Translations under genes and position numbers: made by a program
The notes under the pieces: model-generated
Told to the model about the DNA's origin: nothing
Seen by the model: the letters and a program-made list of their open reading frames with translations, nothing else
Databases searched by the model: none
Assembly: GCA_902385625.1 (NCBI GenBank)
Contig: CABMGE010000010.1
Coordinates: 1-39,588 of the forward strand
DNA length: 39,588 bases
Direction: 5' to 3'
Origin: an uncultured archaeon
GTDB taxonomy: Archaea; Nanobdellota; Nanobdellia; Pacearchaeales; GW2011-AR1
Part shown: positions 1 through 8,022 of the stretch, one piece after another
Numbering within the stretch: position 1 is the stretch's first letter
How the letters are laid out: each line of letters begins with the position of its first letter

Positions 1-564
1 ATTTATGTCTAATTTTTCTTTTTTACCCGTTATTTTATTATCAAAAATTTGTTTATCCCATAAGACTGAATTTTTTTTAATGATTATTATCCTATTTTCT
101 AATACTTTTTCAGGAACAGAAATTATTCTGTATTTATGATCAAGTCTAGGATATTTTTCTTCATAATCTATTCTACGCATTAATTGAGTAAAGATTTCTA
201 CATAAAATTTAGTGGAGATTAAAATAAAATCATCATCAAATCCTAAGTGATTAGTGAAATCGGAAACATTTCCAGTAATTTCTATATTTTTTATTTCTTT
301 TTTTTTTATTTTAATAAATATTTCTTTGTTTAAAAAATCTCTTTCCCCTATTGCAATTATCCTTCCAGCACTAGGTAACTCTTGTGAAAAAGTTGGAGAA
401 TAGAATATTTCATCATTAAGTATAGGTCTTATCCCTATTTGGATAAAGGATCCATCTGTTTTTTCAGTTAAATTTGTTTTAAACAATTCATCAATAATTA
501 AATCTCTATTATACTCTTCAATTATATACTCGTTAAATCTTTTTAATTTTAATTTGTCATACAT
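1..564 (-). CDS. Unknown protein, 3' part cut off by window edge
   Basis: An open frame runs from an ATG at 564 to the left edge without a stop (188 codons visible), so the C-terminus is missing. It is too near the edge to be seen as a complete ORF. The start overlaps the stop of the preceding membrane-protein gene by 8 bases, so the two are probably translationally coupled. The visible part is soluble, rich in Ile, Lys, Asp and Glu, with no signal peptide, membrane segment or motif I recognise. It is the last visible gene of a minus-strand set that begins with a ribbon-helix-helix protein at 1266. I give no function. That it is a real gene is supported by length, matching codon use and the coupling. 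Confidence 0.7.
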   Translation of the reverse strand, partial: MYDKLKLKRFNEYIIEEYNRDLIIDELFKTNLTEKTDGSFIQIGIRPILNDEIFYSPTFSQELPSAGRIIAIGERDFLNKEIFIKIKKKEIKNIEITGNVSDFTNHLGFDDDFILISTKFYVEIFTQLMRRIDYEEKYPRLDHKYRIISVPEKVLENRIIIIKKNSVLWDKQIFDNKITGKKEKLDIN

Positions 565-1099
565 TTGATTTTACCTCCTCAATTTTGAAGTCCCATTCTT
601 TCTTTTTTGATTCAATATTATCATAATATTGTTCTTGATCTTTTTTCATTTTCACTAATAATTTATCTTTTGAAATCTCGAAATGAGAAATTTTTTCATG
701 AAAAACTAAAATTAAAAGAATAGATATTAGAAAAATAATCATAGGATATAAAGAGGGGTTTTCAAGACTATAAAATTTGATAAAAAAGAGTATAACTCCA
801 ATTATAAAAAAGATTGCCAAAATGCTTGTTAATGAATGTTTTGATTCAGGAGTTATTTTACTTTTAGAGTTATTTGTAAAATATTCTCTAAGAGTTGCCT
901 GTCCGTCTAAAATAAACATTAAGCCTAAACCCCAAAATGCAGAAGCGAGACTGATCCTTGTCCACTGATCACTTATAGAATTGAGAAAAAATATCAAAAA
1001 TCCATAACCTGATAAAACCATCCCAATAATTACTCTTCCTAAAAAAACGCCCTTTAGATTATCAATTCCAGACAAGGCTCTCAAGAACTTTTCACTCAT
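557..1099 (-). CDS. Four-helix membrane protein with cytosolic coiled tail
   Basis: This 180-residue protein has four hydrophobic segments, at about residues 22-42, 48-66, 92-110 and 117-133. A charged helical tail of about 45 residues rich in Lys and Glu follows. No catalytic motif is visible and I do not recognise the family. Its ATG overlaps the stop of the ribbon-helix-helix gene by one base (TAATG), and its own stop overlaps the next gene by 8 bases, so the three are co-translated. A membrane protein with a charged tail next to a small DNA-binding protein could be the effector of a small stress or toxin-antitoxin-like operon, but this rests on context only. Confidence 0.75.
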   Translation of the reverse strand: MSEKFLRALSGIDNLKGVFLGRVIIGMVLSGYGFLIFFLNSISDQWTRISLASAFWGLGLMFILDGQATLREYFTNNSKSKITPESKHSLTSILAIFFIIGVILFFIKFYSLENPSLYPMIIFLISILLILVFHEKISHFEISKDKLLVKMKKDQEQYYDNIESKKKEWDFKIEEVKSNV

Positions 1100-1266
1100 T
1101 ATTCCTCCACCCCAATCTCTTTCCTTACCATCTCTCTAAGTTTAGTATTTACAGACTTGCCTTCTTGCTCACAAATTTTTTTAAAATATAGAAATTCTGT
1201 TTGATATAATCTTGTAGAAACTATCTTCCTCTCTTCTCCGCTTAATGGGTTATCTTTTATCACCAT
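1099..1266 (-). CDS. Small ribbon-helix-helix (Arc/CopG-type) DNA-binding protein
   Basis: A 55-codon gene, ATG at 1266 to TAA at 1099-1101. The translation has the ribbon-helix-helix layout: a short beta strand (KIVSTRLYQ, about residues 14-22), helix 1 (about 23-34) and helix 2 starting at the turn EGKSVNTKLREM (about 36-47). Members of this family bind DNA as dimers and often repress their own operon. A TATA box lies 23-35 bases upstream, so the mRNA is probably leaderless. A perfect inverted repeat sits further upstream at 1327-1352 and could be its operator. It is the first gene of the set continuing with the membrane protein and the edge gene. The fold call is from pattern only. Confidence 0.7.
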   Translation of the reverse strand: MVIKDNPLSGEERKIVSTRLYQTEFLYFKKICEQEGKSVNTKLREMVRKEIGVEE

Positions 1267-1288
1267 GTCAGAATCAGAAAATTAAGGT

Positions 1289-1301
1289 ATTTAAATATTT
1301 A
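1289..1301 (-). promoter_or_regulatory. TATA box for the ribbon-helix-helix operon
   Basis: On the minus strand this reads TAAATATTTAAATA, centred about 29 bases before the ATG at 1266. That is the spacing expected of an archaeal promoter giving a leaderless transcript. Confidence 0.55.
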
Positions 1302-1326
1302 GGTAAAAAGGTGTATACATGTTTTT

Positions 1327-1352
1327 GTTCATAAATTATACCATTTATGAAC
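1327..1352. repeat. Perfect 10-bp inverted repeat, likely operator or 3' hairpin
   Basis: GTTCATAAAT (1327-1336) and ATTTATGAAC (1343-1352) are perfect complements separated by 6 bases. The element begins directly after the stop codon of the HsdR-like gene and lies upstream of the ribbon-helix-helix promoter. No T-run follows it on the minus strand, so a protein-binding site fits better than a terminator. Confidence 0.6.
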
Positions 1353-4097
1353 CTATTTCCATTTAAGTTTATTGCATTTTTGAACAATTATCTCAAGTTG
1401 TTCTTTTGTGAACATATCTAATGGACGAGCATCTGCCAAAGGATGTTCTGCAAGATCTTTAAGTTCAATATGCTTGGATCTAACAAAGACCTGTTCTAAA
1501 AACCTTAAGAACTTTAGCTGTTCAGAATTATAATGTTGGTTTTTATCCGCAACAAACTTATCAAATTCCCATTTAATCATTTCCTGAGGGTCAGGTAGTC
1601 CTTTAACTTGTATTAATTCTCTTAAAAACAGTACAAAGTCTTTAGTTTGTTGTATATTTTCAATTGTAAATGAGGGGTTAAGCTGCTTTAGTTTAATTTC
1701 TATTTCTAAGAGTTCTTTAGATGTTACTCCTTCACCATCTTTTATCTTTTTTATTAAAGGATTATTTTCTATAAAGTTAATAAAGTCTTTATCATCTTTT
1801 TTCTCCATTAACTCTTTTTTTACGTCAATTACGGTATCAGGGGCATTAATCTTTAACATATTTTTCCGTTCTTCTTCATAAAATATCATTAAAGGAGAAA
1901 TCTCTCTTACCAAAAAATCAACATCACCAAAAGTTATTTCTTCCCAGAATTGTTCTTTTTGAATCATTATTAAATCATCTCTCTTCTGTTTTATTGCCTC
2001 AAGATTTTTGTCCCAAATAGATTCAACCCTATCAATAACAAATTCTTCAACATCTGCAATTTTATCCTTTTTATTTTCCTTAATATAATCAAACAACTTA
2101 ACACATTTTGAAATAAAAGAATATACCTTTGAATTTTCAGAGGGAGAGTATATCAATAATGGTGCAATTTCTTCTCTTAATTCTTTAACATGTTGTACTA
2201 AATCAAACTTCGCAGAAATTACTTTTTTTATAATATCTTTTTTTTCAATAACCAAAGGAGACTCTATATCTATTTCCTTAACAGTATCGAGTATTTGTTT
2301 CTCGACAATTTTTCTTTCTTTGTCGCTAAGCTTTTTTTCTAAAGTATCAACCTGTTCTAAGAATATTCTTGTTTTAGCATCTGTTCCAGAAGATCTCTTC
2401 TTTATTACATTAAGTTTATGTTCCAAAACATTAGACCAATCTCCAAATTTAAAATCCAATATCAAAAAATCTTCTTTTATATGCTGTCCGTCTATATTTG
2501 TAGGTAGCCATTCTTTGTTTTCACAGGCAGATAAATTTCTAGTTCCTCTTCCTAGCATTTGCCAAAATCTAATTGGAGAAATAACTGGTTTTACGAAAAC
2601 AAGGTTCATTACTTCTGGAACATCTACCCCCGTATCTAAAACTCCTACGGATAAAGCTACTCTAGGATTATCCCTTTTTTGAAATCTCTTAACTTCATCC
2701 ATATATCTAGACTTGTCTGAAGTAATAACTTTAACATCTTTTGCTAATGTAGGGTATAATCTCTGAAATAGGATTTCTAATGCTTCAGCATGTCTAACAC
2801 TAGCACAAAAGAAAATACTTTTACAAGGACGATTATCATCTGATTTATAACATCTGTCTATAAACTCTCTAATTATTAATTCATTGGTTTTTTCATCAGT
2901 AAAAAATTTCTCAAACTTGGAACCAGGAGTTTGAAATTTCTCAGGTTCTTCTTCTTGAATCTTTAATGCTTGTTGTAATTCTTTACTTAATTTTTTCCCG
3001 TCTATTCCTAAAGATAAAACTTTTGTTTCAATAATATCCGCAACATATGGAGCAAGATCTTTTTCATTTACAGCATCCCAATAGTCATATTTTACAGTAG
3101 GTTTTCCCTTTTCACAGCCAAATAATTCAAAAGTATCTTTAGAATCCTCAGACGAAGGAGTAGCAGTTAATCCAATCTTTAAACAATCAAAATATTTGAA
3201 GATATCATTATTCCTATCATAATATGATCTATGTGCTTCATCAAAGATTATTAAATCAAATGCACCTGTTCCAAATTTCTCATAAAATTTCCCCCTTGGT
3301 TTTTGTTGTGACATTAAAGTTTGAACTGTCGAAACATAGAATCTTGCGGAATCCGAATATCCCTCTTCATTCAACTCACAAATAGGACTATCTGGGAAGA
3401 ATTTCTTGAAACCTTTTTCTTTAGCTTGATTTCCTAAAGAAATTCTATCAACTACAAATAAAACTTTTTGAATGTAATCTGCTTTTATAAGTCCGTCAAT
3501 TATAGCCATAGCAACTCTTGTTTTACCTGTTCCCGTAGCCATATTTATAAGAGCCTCGCGATGTCCTTTTGAAAAATGTTCTAAAACAAGTTTAACTGCT
3601 TCCACACCTCTTCTTCTATCAACTATTTTTGAATTGATTTTTGAATTTGAAGGATCTTTTCTTTTCAAACTAATTATTCTATGAATGTCTTTTTGACTAA
3701 ACGGAAGTAAAACTTGTCTTCTTATATCTAGATCATCAACATAATACCATTTGTGACCATTTGTTAAAAATATTGGAATCTTAATGCCAATCTGTTTTTC
3801 AATGTCTTCTCTGTAAGTCCTTGCTTGGATCTCTCCTTTTTCAACATCAACTGAAGTCTTCTTTGATTCAATTATTGCAGCAGGACTTCTATCTTCATCT
3901 AAAAGAAGATAATCAATAAAACGATCTACTCCTCTTTCAATTTCTGTTTCACGACCGATATATTCCCTAGTATTAAATTTTGATTTAACTGGATTAACTT
4001 CTTCCTTTACATAATGCCCTCCAATTTTCCAACCGACTCTTTCAAGAATAGGATCAATAAGTTTCTTTCTAGTTTCTGCTTCAGATAGATTACTCAT
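1353..4097 (-). CDS. hsdR: Type I restriction R-subunit-like nuclease/helicase (EcoEI type)
   Basis: This 914-residue protein has the layout of HsdR of the EcoEI kind. The N-terminal nuclease domain shows Asp62, Glu77-Ser-Lys79 and Gln91 (the D...ExK...Q signature). An SF2 helicase follows with Walker A MATGTGKT (186-193), DEAH (286-289), TATP (311-314) and the QMLGRGTR motif VI. A long helical C-terminal region completes it. HsdR cuts DNA after ATP-driven translocation, but only when joined to a methylase (HsdM) and specificity subunit (HsdS). Neither gene is in this window. It lies 50 bp downstream of a macro-domain gene and in line with a synthetase-like winged-helix gene. It may therefore work with those, or with M and S elsewhere. 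All visible key residues are intact. Confidence 0.9.
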   Translation of the reverse strand: MSNLSEAETRKKLIDPILERVGWKIGGHYVKEEVNPVKSKFNTREYIGRETEIERGVDRFIDYLLLDEDRSPAAIIESKKTSVDVEKGEIQARTYREDIEKQIGIKIPIFLTNGHKWYYVDDLDIRRQVLLPFSQKDIHRIISLKRKDPSNSKINSKIVDRRRGVEAVKLVLEHFSKGHREALINMATGTGKTRVAMAIIDGLIKADYIQKVLFVVDRISLGNQAKEKGFKKFFPDSPICELNEEGYSDSARFYVSTVQTLMSQQKPRGKFYEKFGTGAFDLIIFDEAHRSYYDRNNDIFKYFDCLKIGLTATPSSEDSKDTFELFGCEKGKPTVKYDYWDAVNEKDLAPYVADIIETKVLSLGIDGKKLSKELQQALKIQEEEPEKFQTPGSKFEKFFTDEKTNELIIREFIDRCYKSDDNRPCKSIFFCASVRHAEALEILFQRLYPTLAKDVKVITSDKSRYMDEVKRFQKRDNPRVALSVGVLDTGVDVPEVMNLVFVKPVISPIRFWQMLGRGTRNLSACENKEWLPTNIDGQHIKEDFLILDFKFGDWSNVLEHKLNVIKKRSSGTDAKTRIFLEQVDTLEKKLSDKERKIVEKQILDTVKEIDIESPLVIEKKDIIKKVISAKFDLVQHVKELREEIAPLLIYSPSENSKVYSFISKCVKLFDYIKENKKDKIADVEEFVIDRVESIWDKNLEAIKQKRDDLIMIQKEQFWEEITFGDVDFLVREISPLMIFYEEERKNMLKINAPDTVIDVKKELMEKKDDKDFINFIENNPLIKKIKDGEGVTSKELLEIEIKLKQLNPSFTIENIQQTKDFVLFLRELIQVKGLPDPQEMIKWEFDKFVADKNQHYNSEQLKFLRFLEQVFVRSKHIELKDLAEHPLADARPLDMFTKEQLEIIVQKCNKLKWK

Positions 4098-4147
4098 TAT
4101 TTAGTTAAAAGAATAGTAGATTTAAGCTTTTCTAAAGATAAAAATCA

Positions 4148-4657
4148 TTAAATAGATTTAATCTCTCTTTCATAGATTCCTAGATCATTCTTATCAAATA
4201 GAACAAAAATAACTTCCTCGATTATGTCCGATTTATAATCTTTAAAAACGTCTTTAACAATCTCAACAGCTTTTTCTATAGGAACTCCATGTGCTCTTGT
4301 TCCTATTGATGGAAACGCAATGCTTTTACAATTATTATCTTCTGCTACTTTTAAAGAATTAATATAACAATTTCTTAAAAGATTTATATCCTCAGAATAA
4401 TATCTCGGTCCTAATGTGTGAATTATAATTTTAGAAGGAAGATTATATGCATTTGTTTTAACTGCTTCTCCAACAGGTAAACCTTTTGGATATCTAATTC
4501 TCTTAATTTCATTAAGTTCATCTTGCAATTTTGAACCTGCTGCATTGTGAATCGCTCCATCCACTCCGCTACCTCTTACTAGGTAAGTATTTGCAGAGTT
4601 TACAATTGCATCTGCTTTAACTTTAGTTAAGTCCCCTTGAATGATTGATATTTTCAT
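4148..4657 (-). CDS. Macro-domain protein (ADP-ribose or derivative binding)
   Basis: A 169-residue single macro domain. It shows the N-terminal strand with IIQGDLTKVKADAIVNSAN, where the Asp and Asn belong to the ligand site. The glycine-rich loop GSGVDGAIHNAAG (about residues 30-42) and a second phosphate loop PSIGTRAHGVP (about 116-126) follow. The second loop is odd: most relatives have GTG-x-x-G-(Y/F)-P there, so catalysis may differ. Family members bind ADP-ribose or remove it from proteins and nucleic acids. The gene starts 22 bp after the synthetase-like gene stops and ends 50 bp before the HsdR-like gene, so the three probably share a transcript. In that setting an ADP-ribose signal or modification is an attractive but unproven idea. 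Confidence 0.9.
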   Translation of the reverse strand: MKISIIQGDLTKVKADAIVNSANTYLVRGSGVDGAIHNAAGSKLQDELNEIKRIRYPKGLPVGEAVKTNAYNLPSKIIIHTLGPRYYSEDINLLRNCYINSLKVAEDNNCKSIAFPSIGTRAHGVPIEKAVEIVKDVFKDYKSDIIEEVIFVLFDKNDLGIYEREIKSI

Positions 4658-4679
4658 AAGTAATCTAAAGAAATAAACT

Positions 4680-5912
4680 TTATAATCCTAACTCAAAATT
4701 AACCTTAACACCTTTGATATTTCTCTTTAGATTTCCGTTTTCAAGGACTCTGATTAAATTCATTCTTTTTAGCCTATTTGTATATGTACTTATTGTTGCT
4801 ACAGACTTTTTTGTTACCTTAGAAATTTCTGTTGTTGATTTTGAACCGTCTGCTAAAAGAAGAATTTCAAGTGCAATCTGACTTTTGAGAACTTTTCCTA
4901 TATTCTTTACATCTGCTCTTTTTGTTACATGCAATACAGATTCTTCTATTCTTCCACTTGTTTCAAGAAATCTTTTTCTATGTTCTTTTAAATATTTATA
5001 TAAGTTTTCTGCAAGTGTTTCTCTTAATTCTTTTTCAGGTCTGTCTTTATGAGACTCATAAAAATCTTTGAAATCCAATTCTTCATCACTATCATTCACA
5101 CTTATATTTACTGAACCTGCAATATGCCTAAACAAATCTAATATTTCTCTTTTATCAATAGGGGAATTAATTACAATATTTTTGATGTCCTTTAAACTCA
5201 TATCCCATTCAGGGAGATTATGATTGTAAAGCAAATAAGGGAAATATTTTAGTAATAAGAATATTGGTTTTTTGTTGTCTATTAGCCCTTCTTCAATCAT
5301 GTGTTGTCTTGTTGCTAAATATAAGTTTTCTTTGTCTTGTCCAAAGAAGGCTAAATCAATTGCTTTATTTGTGTCTTCAGGATATAATTTATGGAAATAA
5401 TTACAGAAAAAAATATCCATTGGAATCTGGAAAAGGTGAGATACTTTCTTATTTTCTACAAAATCTCCTATTTTCATTTTTGCAAGAACTGCATAGAATT
5501 GCTGAAAAATATTTTCTTCACTGTAAGAAATCATTCTCTTCCATAATTCAGAAGATTTGTATATTGATATTTTTTCTTTATCAAAACCAATAGATTCTGC
5601 AAGATCTCTTAATTCAGTAACTCTTTGATCAATAAAAGACTCTGGATTCATTACTTTTCTTGATGTAACCATTCTTTTAAAATAAGGATTTGCTAAAGTA
5701 TTCATATCCCATATAACTAAGAAAATCTTATAATTTCCCTGACCTACAGATTTTTTTAATTCATTTAATGTAAATAATATAGAGTAATTTGGGGTAATAT
5801 AAGTAAAAGAACAAAAGATATTTAGTTGTTTTCCATTTTTCCAATCATGTTTTATTTCTAAATCAAAATCTTTTTGATCTTCTTTATGAACTATTGAGTT
5901 TGTTGATTCCAT
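4680..5912 (-). CDS. Degenerate TyrRS/TrpRS-like protein fused to a winged helix
   Basis: A 410-residue protein. Residues 30-320 follow the archaeal tyrosyl-tRNA synthetase core in order. There is a Rossmann strand (NIFCSFTYITPNYS), then KIFLVIWDMNTLAN in place of the ILLADLHAYLN strand, and a helical insert. IPMDIF stands where TyrRS has PIMQVNDI, and FFGQDKENLYLATRQH stands where it has GGMEQRKIHMLARE. Near 300-315 is an ELRETLAENLYKYLKEHRKR segment like the end of TyrRS. The HIGH motif is gone (PNYSILF) and KMSKS is reduced to DMSLK (237-241), so aminoacylation is unlikely. Residues about 335-405 form a winged helix (TTEISKVTKKSVATISTYTN). It heads the minus-strand set with the macro and HsdR-like genes and faces an array of TGTTAAAC sites. 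I read it as a ligand-sensing regulator derived from a synthetase. The relationship is judged by eye. Confidence 0.65.
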   Translation of the reverse strand: MESTNSIVHKEDQKDFDLEIKHDWKNGKQLNIFCSFTYITPNYSILFTLNELKKSVGQGNYKIFLVIWDMNTLANPYFKRMVTSRKVMNPESFIDQRVTELRDLAESIGFDKEKISIYKSSELWKRMISYSEENIFQQFYAVLAKMKIGDFVENKKVSHLFQIPMDIFFCNYFHKLYPEDTNKAIDLAFFGQDKENLYLATRQHMIEEGLIDNKKPIFLLLKYFPYLLYNHNLPEWDMSLKDIKNIVINSPIDKREILDLFRHIAGSVNISVNDSDEELDFKDFYESHKDRPEKELRETLAENLYKYLKEHRKRFLETSGRIEESVLHVTKRADVKNIGKVLKSQIALEILLLADGSKSTTEISKVTKKSVATISTYTNRLKRMNLIRVLENGNLKRNIKGVKVNFELGL

Positions 5913-5930
5913 TTTATTGTTGTATATTTT

Positions 5931-5938
5931 ATTATATA
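5931..5938 (-). promoter_or_regulatory. TATA box for the synthetase-like gene
   Basis: TATATAAT on the minus strand lies 19-26 bases before the ATG at 5912, consistent with a leaderless transcript. The nearest operator half-site of the TGTTAAAC array begins 12 bases further upstream. Confidence 0.5.
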
Positions 5939-5949
5939 CTTTTGAAAAG

Positions 5950-6035
5950 TGTTAAACAAATCGTTTAACAAATCCTAAAATTTGTTACTACGTTTCTCTT
6001 AACATTTCTTATTTTGTTAAATAAAATGTTAAACA
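5950..6035. promoter_or_regulatory. TGTTAAAC operator-like array between divergent genes
   Basis: TGTTAAAC (5950-5957) and GTTTAACA (5963-5970) form a perfect inverted repeat with a 5-base spacer. Further half-sites are TTAACA (5999-6004), TGTTAA (6015-6020) and TGTTAAACA (6027-6035). The last one ends four bases before the TATA box of the radical SAM gene, and the first pair lies just upstream of the TATA box of the synthetase-like gene. One regulator could control both directions. The winged-helix protein encoded at 4680-5912 is the obvious candidate, by position only. Confidence 0.6.
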
Positions 6036-6038
6036 GGC

Positions 6039-6046
6039 TTTAAATA
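6039..6046 (+). promoter_or_regulatory. TATA box for the radical SAM / CYTH pair
   Basis: TTTAAATA lies 25-32 bases before the ATG at 6071, placing the start of transcription at or next to the start codon. Confidence 0.6.
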
Positions 6047-6070
6047 CTTTACTTTTGCTATTATTATAAA

Positions 6071-7438
6071 ATGACAACAAATATACTACTTGCAAAACCT
6101 GATGTAAGATATCCTGTGAAGGTTCAAGGATATGGTGGTGACGTCGGTATTCCATTAGGTTTATTGTACTTGGCTTCATATACTAGACAGAATAATGGAG
6201 CTGAAATTTCTGTAAAAGATTATAGATTAGACAGAGCATTAGGAAGACCTAGAAACCTTGAATCAGACTTTAATGGGTTTGATGTTGTTGCAACAGGAGC
6301 TTGTACTGTTGAGGTTCCAGATGCACTTAATATATTAAAACAAGCTAAAAGAATGGGTAAAACAACAGTAATTGGAGGGATCTATCCCACATTTAATATT
6401 GAAAGAGTTTTGAATACGGGTTATGTTGATTATGTAGTTAGGGGAGAGGGGGAAATAGGTTTTTCTGGACTCGTTAATGCACTCGAAGGAAAAGTTTCTA
6501 TAGATCAAGTAAACGGAATATCTTACAAAAGAGATGACAAAATTATAACAAATCCTAATCAAAAACTAGTTGAAGACTTAGACACGTTACCAATGCCTGC
6601 TTATGATTTAATTCCTGTTAGAACTTATGCAGAATTTAGTTCTGCACCGATTTATTCAACTAGAGGATGTCCAATGTCATGTAAATTTTGTACTTTAAAT
6701 GAAATGTGGAGATTTAAACAAAGGAAAAGATCTTATGGAAATATAATCAGTGAACTTGAAATGCTAAAATCATTTGGATTTAGAAAAGTTCATTTTAAAG
6801 ATGAATCTGTAACAATTGATAGCAATTGGGCAAGGGGATTATTTAGTGAAATTGAAAAGTCTAATTTGGGCTTAAGATATAAGGCTAAATCTAGAGTTGA
6901 TAAAATTGAAGATGGTCTTGTTAAACAAATGGTAAGAGCAGGTCTTGATACAATTCACACCGGGGTTGAATCAATTTCAGAAAATACTCAAAGATTAATG
7001 AAAAAAGGAATCAAAGAAGAAACTGTAAGAAAAGCTTTTGATACTGTCCTTAATAATGGATGTAAAATAAATCCCGTTTACATGTTTAGTTATGTTGGAG
7101 AAACTGAAGAAGATCTAACTACAAATGCAGAATTTATTGAAGAAATGGGGCAAAGAAAAGGAGTTATAACTTATGTCTCATTTATAACTCCACATCCTGG
7201 AAGTGGAATTGATAAGGAAGAAGGATTAGAAATTTTGACTCCTGATTTATCAAGATATACTCATAAGATTCCGGTTGCAGTTCCAAAAAGCTTAGGAGAG
7301 AATGGCTTAAGAATGATGGTTGATTATTATCATAGGATAGCAGAGTCAACTGGTATGCAAGAGCATAATCCAAGAATTGATCCTCACTATCTTGAAAGAT
7401 TAGGAATGAAAGGAGGTCTTGAAATCGTAACAGCATAA
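6071..7438 (+). CDS. B12-binding-domain radical SAM enzyme
   Basis: A 455-residue protein with a cobalamin-binding-type N-terminal domain (about residues 1-150, including the GGIYPTF strand-turn and the VVRGEGE segment). A radical SAM domain follows with cluster cysteines Cys200, Cys204 and Cys207 (GCPMSCKFC). These enzymes use a [4Fe-4S] cluster and SAM to make a radical, and many with this N-terminal domain perform methylations, cyclisations or methylthiolations. The substrate cannot be read from the sequence. The B12-domain DxHxxG motif is not obvious, so cobalamin may not be ligated in the usual way. The stop overlaps the start of the CYTH gene by one base (TAATG). A TATA box at 6039 and operator-like sites suggest control shared with the divergent synthetase-like gene. 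Confidence 0.88.
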   Translation: MTTNILLAKPDVRYPVKVQGYGGDVGIPLGLLYLASYTRQNNGAEISVKDYRLDRALGRPRNLESDFNGFDVVATGACTVEVPDALNILKQAKRMGKTTVIGGIYPTFNIERVLNTGYVDYVVRGEGEIGFSGLVNALEGKVSIDQVNGISYKRDDKIITNPNQKLVEDLDTLPMPAYDLIPVRTYAEFSSAPIYSTRGCPMSCKFCTLNEMWRFKQRKRSYGNIISELEMLKSFGFRKVHFKDESVTIDSNWARGLFSEIEKSNLGLRYKAKSRVDKIEDGLVKQMVRAGLDTIHTGVESISENTQRLMKKGIKEETVRKAFDTVLNNGCKINPVYMFSYVGETEEDLTTNAEFIEEMGQRKGVITYVSFITPHPGSGIDKEEGLEILTPDLSRYTHKIPVAVPKSLGENGLRMMVDYYHRIAESTGMQEHNPRIDPHYLERLGMKGGLEIVTA

Positions 7439-7974
7439 TGGAAATAGAAATTAAAGCAACTTTTGATGACAAAGAAAAATTAAAGAAATCCTTAAAGTTA
7501 ATTGGAGCAAAAGAAGAAAAACTCAAACATCAAATTGATGAATATTACAATCATCCTAGTAGAGATACAAGAAAAACAAATGAATATATTCGTTTAAGAT
7601 ACAAGAATGGAGAAAACACTGGAATTTTTGCTCTTCATAAAAATATTGCTGATGGAGTGAATAAGGAATATGAAGTTTCTGTTGGAGACATTGAAACATT
7701 TAGACAAATTCTAAAAGGATTAAATTTTCCTTTGCTTGGAATTATTGATAAAAAAAGGACTAATTTCAAATACAAAGAATTTACAATAAGCATTGATGAA
7801 GTAAAAGATATTGGAAACTTTTTAGAAATTGAAACAGATGGAGAAGAATCTGAAATAACTGAAAAGAAAGCTAAATGTCTTAAAGTTTTAAAAGAATTAG
7901 GACTTTCTGAAAAAAATCTTTGTAAGAAAATCTGGTTGTGTGATATTGCAACTGGAAAAATAAAGTATCCTTAA
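7438..7974 (+). CDS. CYTH-domain protein (CyaB / triphosphatase-like)
   Basis: A 178-residue CYTH protein. It begins with the family's ExExK signature (Glu2, Glu4, Lys6). It also has RLRYKNG (about 50-56), the HKN and NKEYEV strands, KKRTNFKY and a late FLEIETDG strand, all of which line the triphosphate tunnel. Archaeal members are annotated as class IV adenylyl cyclase (CyaB), but many hydrolyse inorganic or nucleoside triphosphates. Activity cannot be decided here. The start codon overlaps the stop of the radical SAM gene, so translation is coupled. That pairing may mean both act on one nucleotide or cofactor. Confidence 0.85.
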   Translation: MEIEIKATFDDKEKLKKSLKLIGAKEEKLKHQIDEYYNHPSRDTRKTNEYIRLRYKNGENTGIFALHKNIADGVNKEYEVSVGDIETFRQILKGLNFPLLGIIDKKRTNFKYKEFTISIDEVKDIGNFLEIETDGEESEITEKKAKCLKVLKELGLSEKNLCKKIWLCDIATGKIKYP

Positions 7975-7994
7975 AAAATAATTTTAAAAATAAA

Positions 7995-8004
7995 AGTATA
8001 TCTT
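7995..8004 (+). promoter_or_regulatory. TATA-like box for the 88-residue orphan
   Basis: AGTATATCTT lies 19-28 bases before the ATG at 8023. It is weaker than the other boxes in the window. Confidence 0.35.
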
Positions 8005-8022
8005 AGTGAGAACTATCTTAAA

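Noticed and set aside
2320..2682. 120-codon plus-strand frame inside the HsdR-like gene
   Set aside because: It is antisense to well-conserved helicase sequence, with no promoter or ribosome site.
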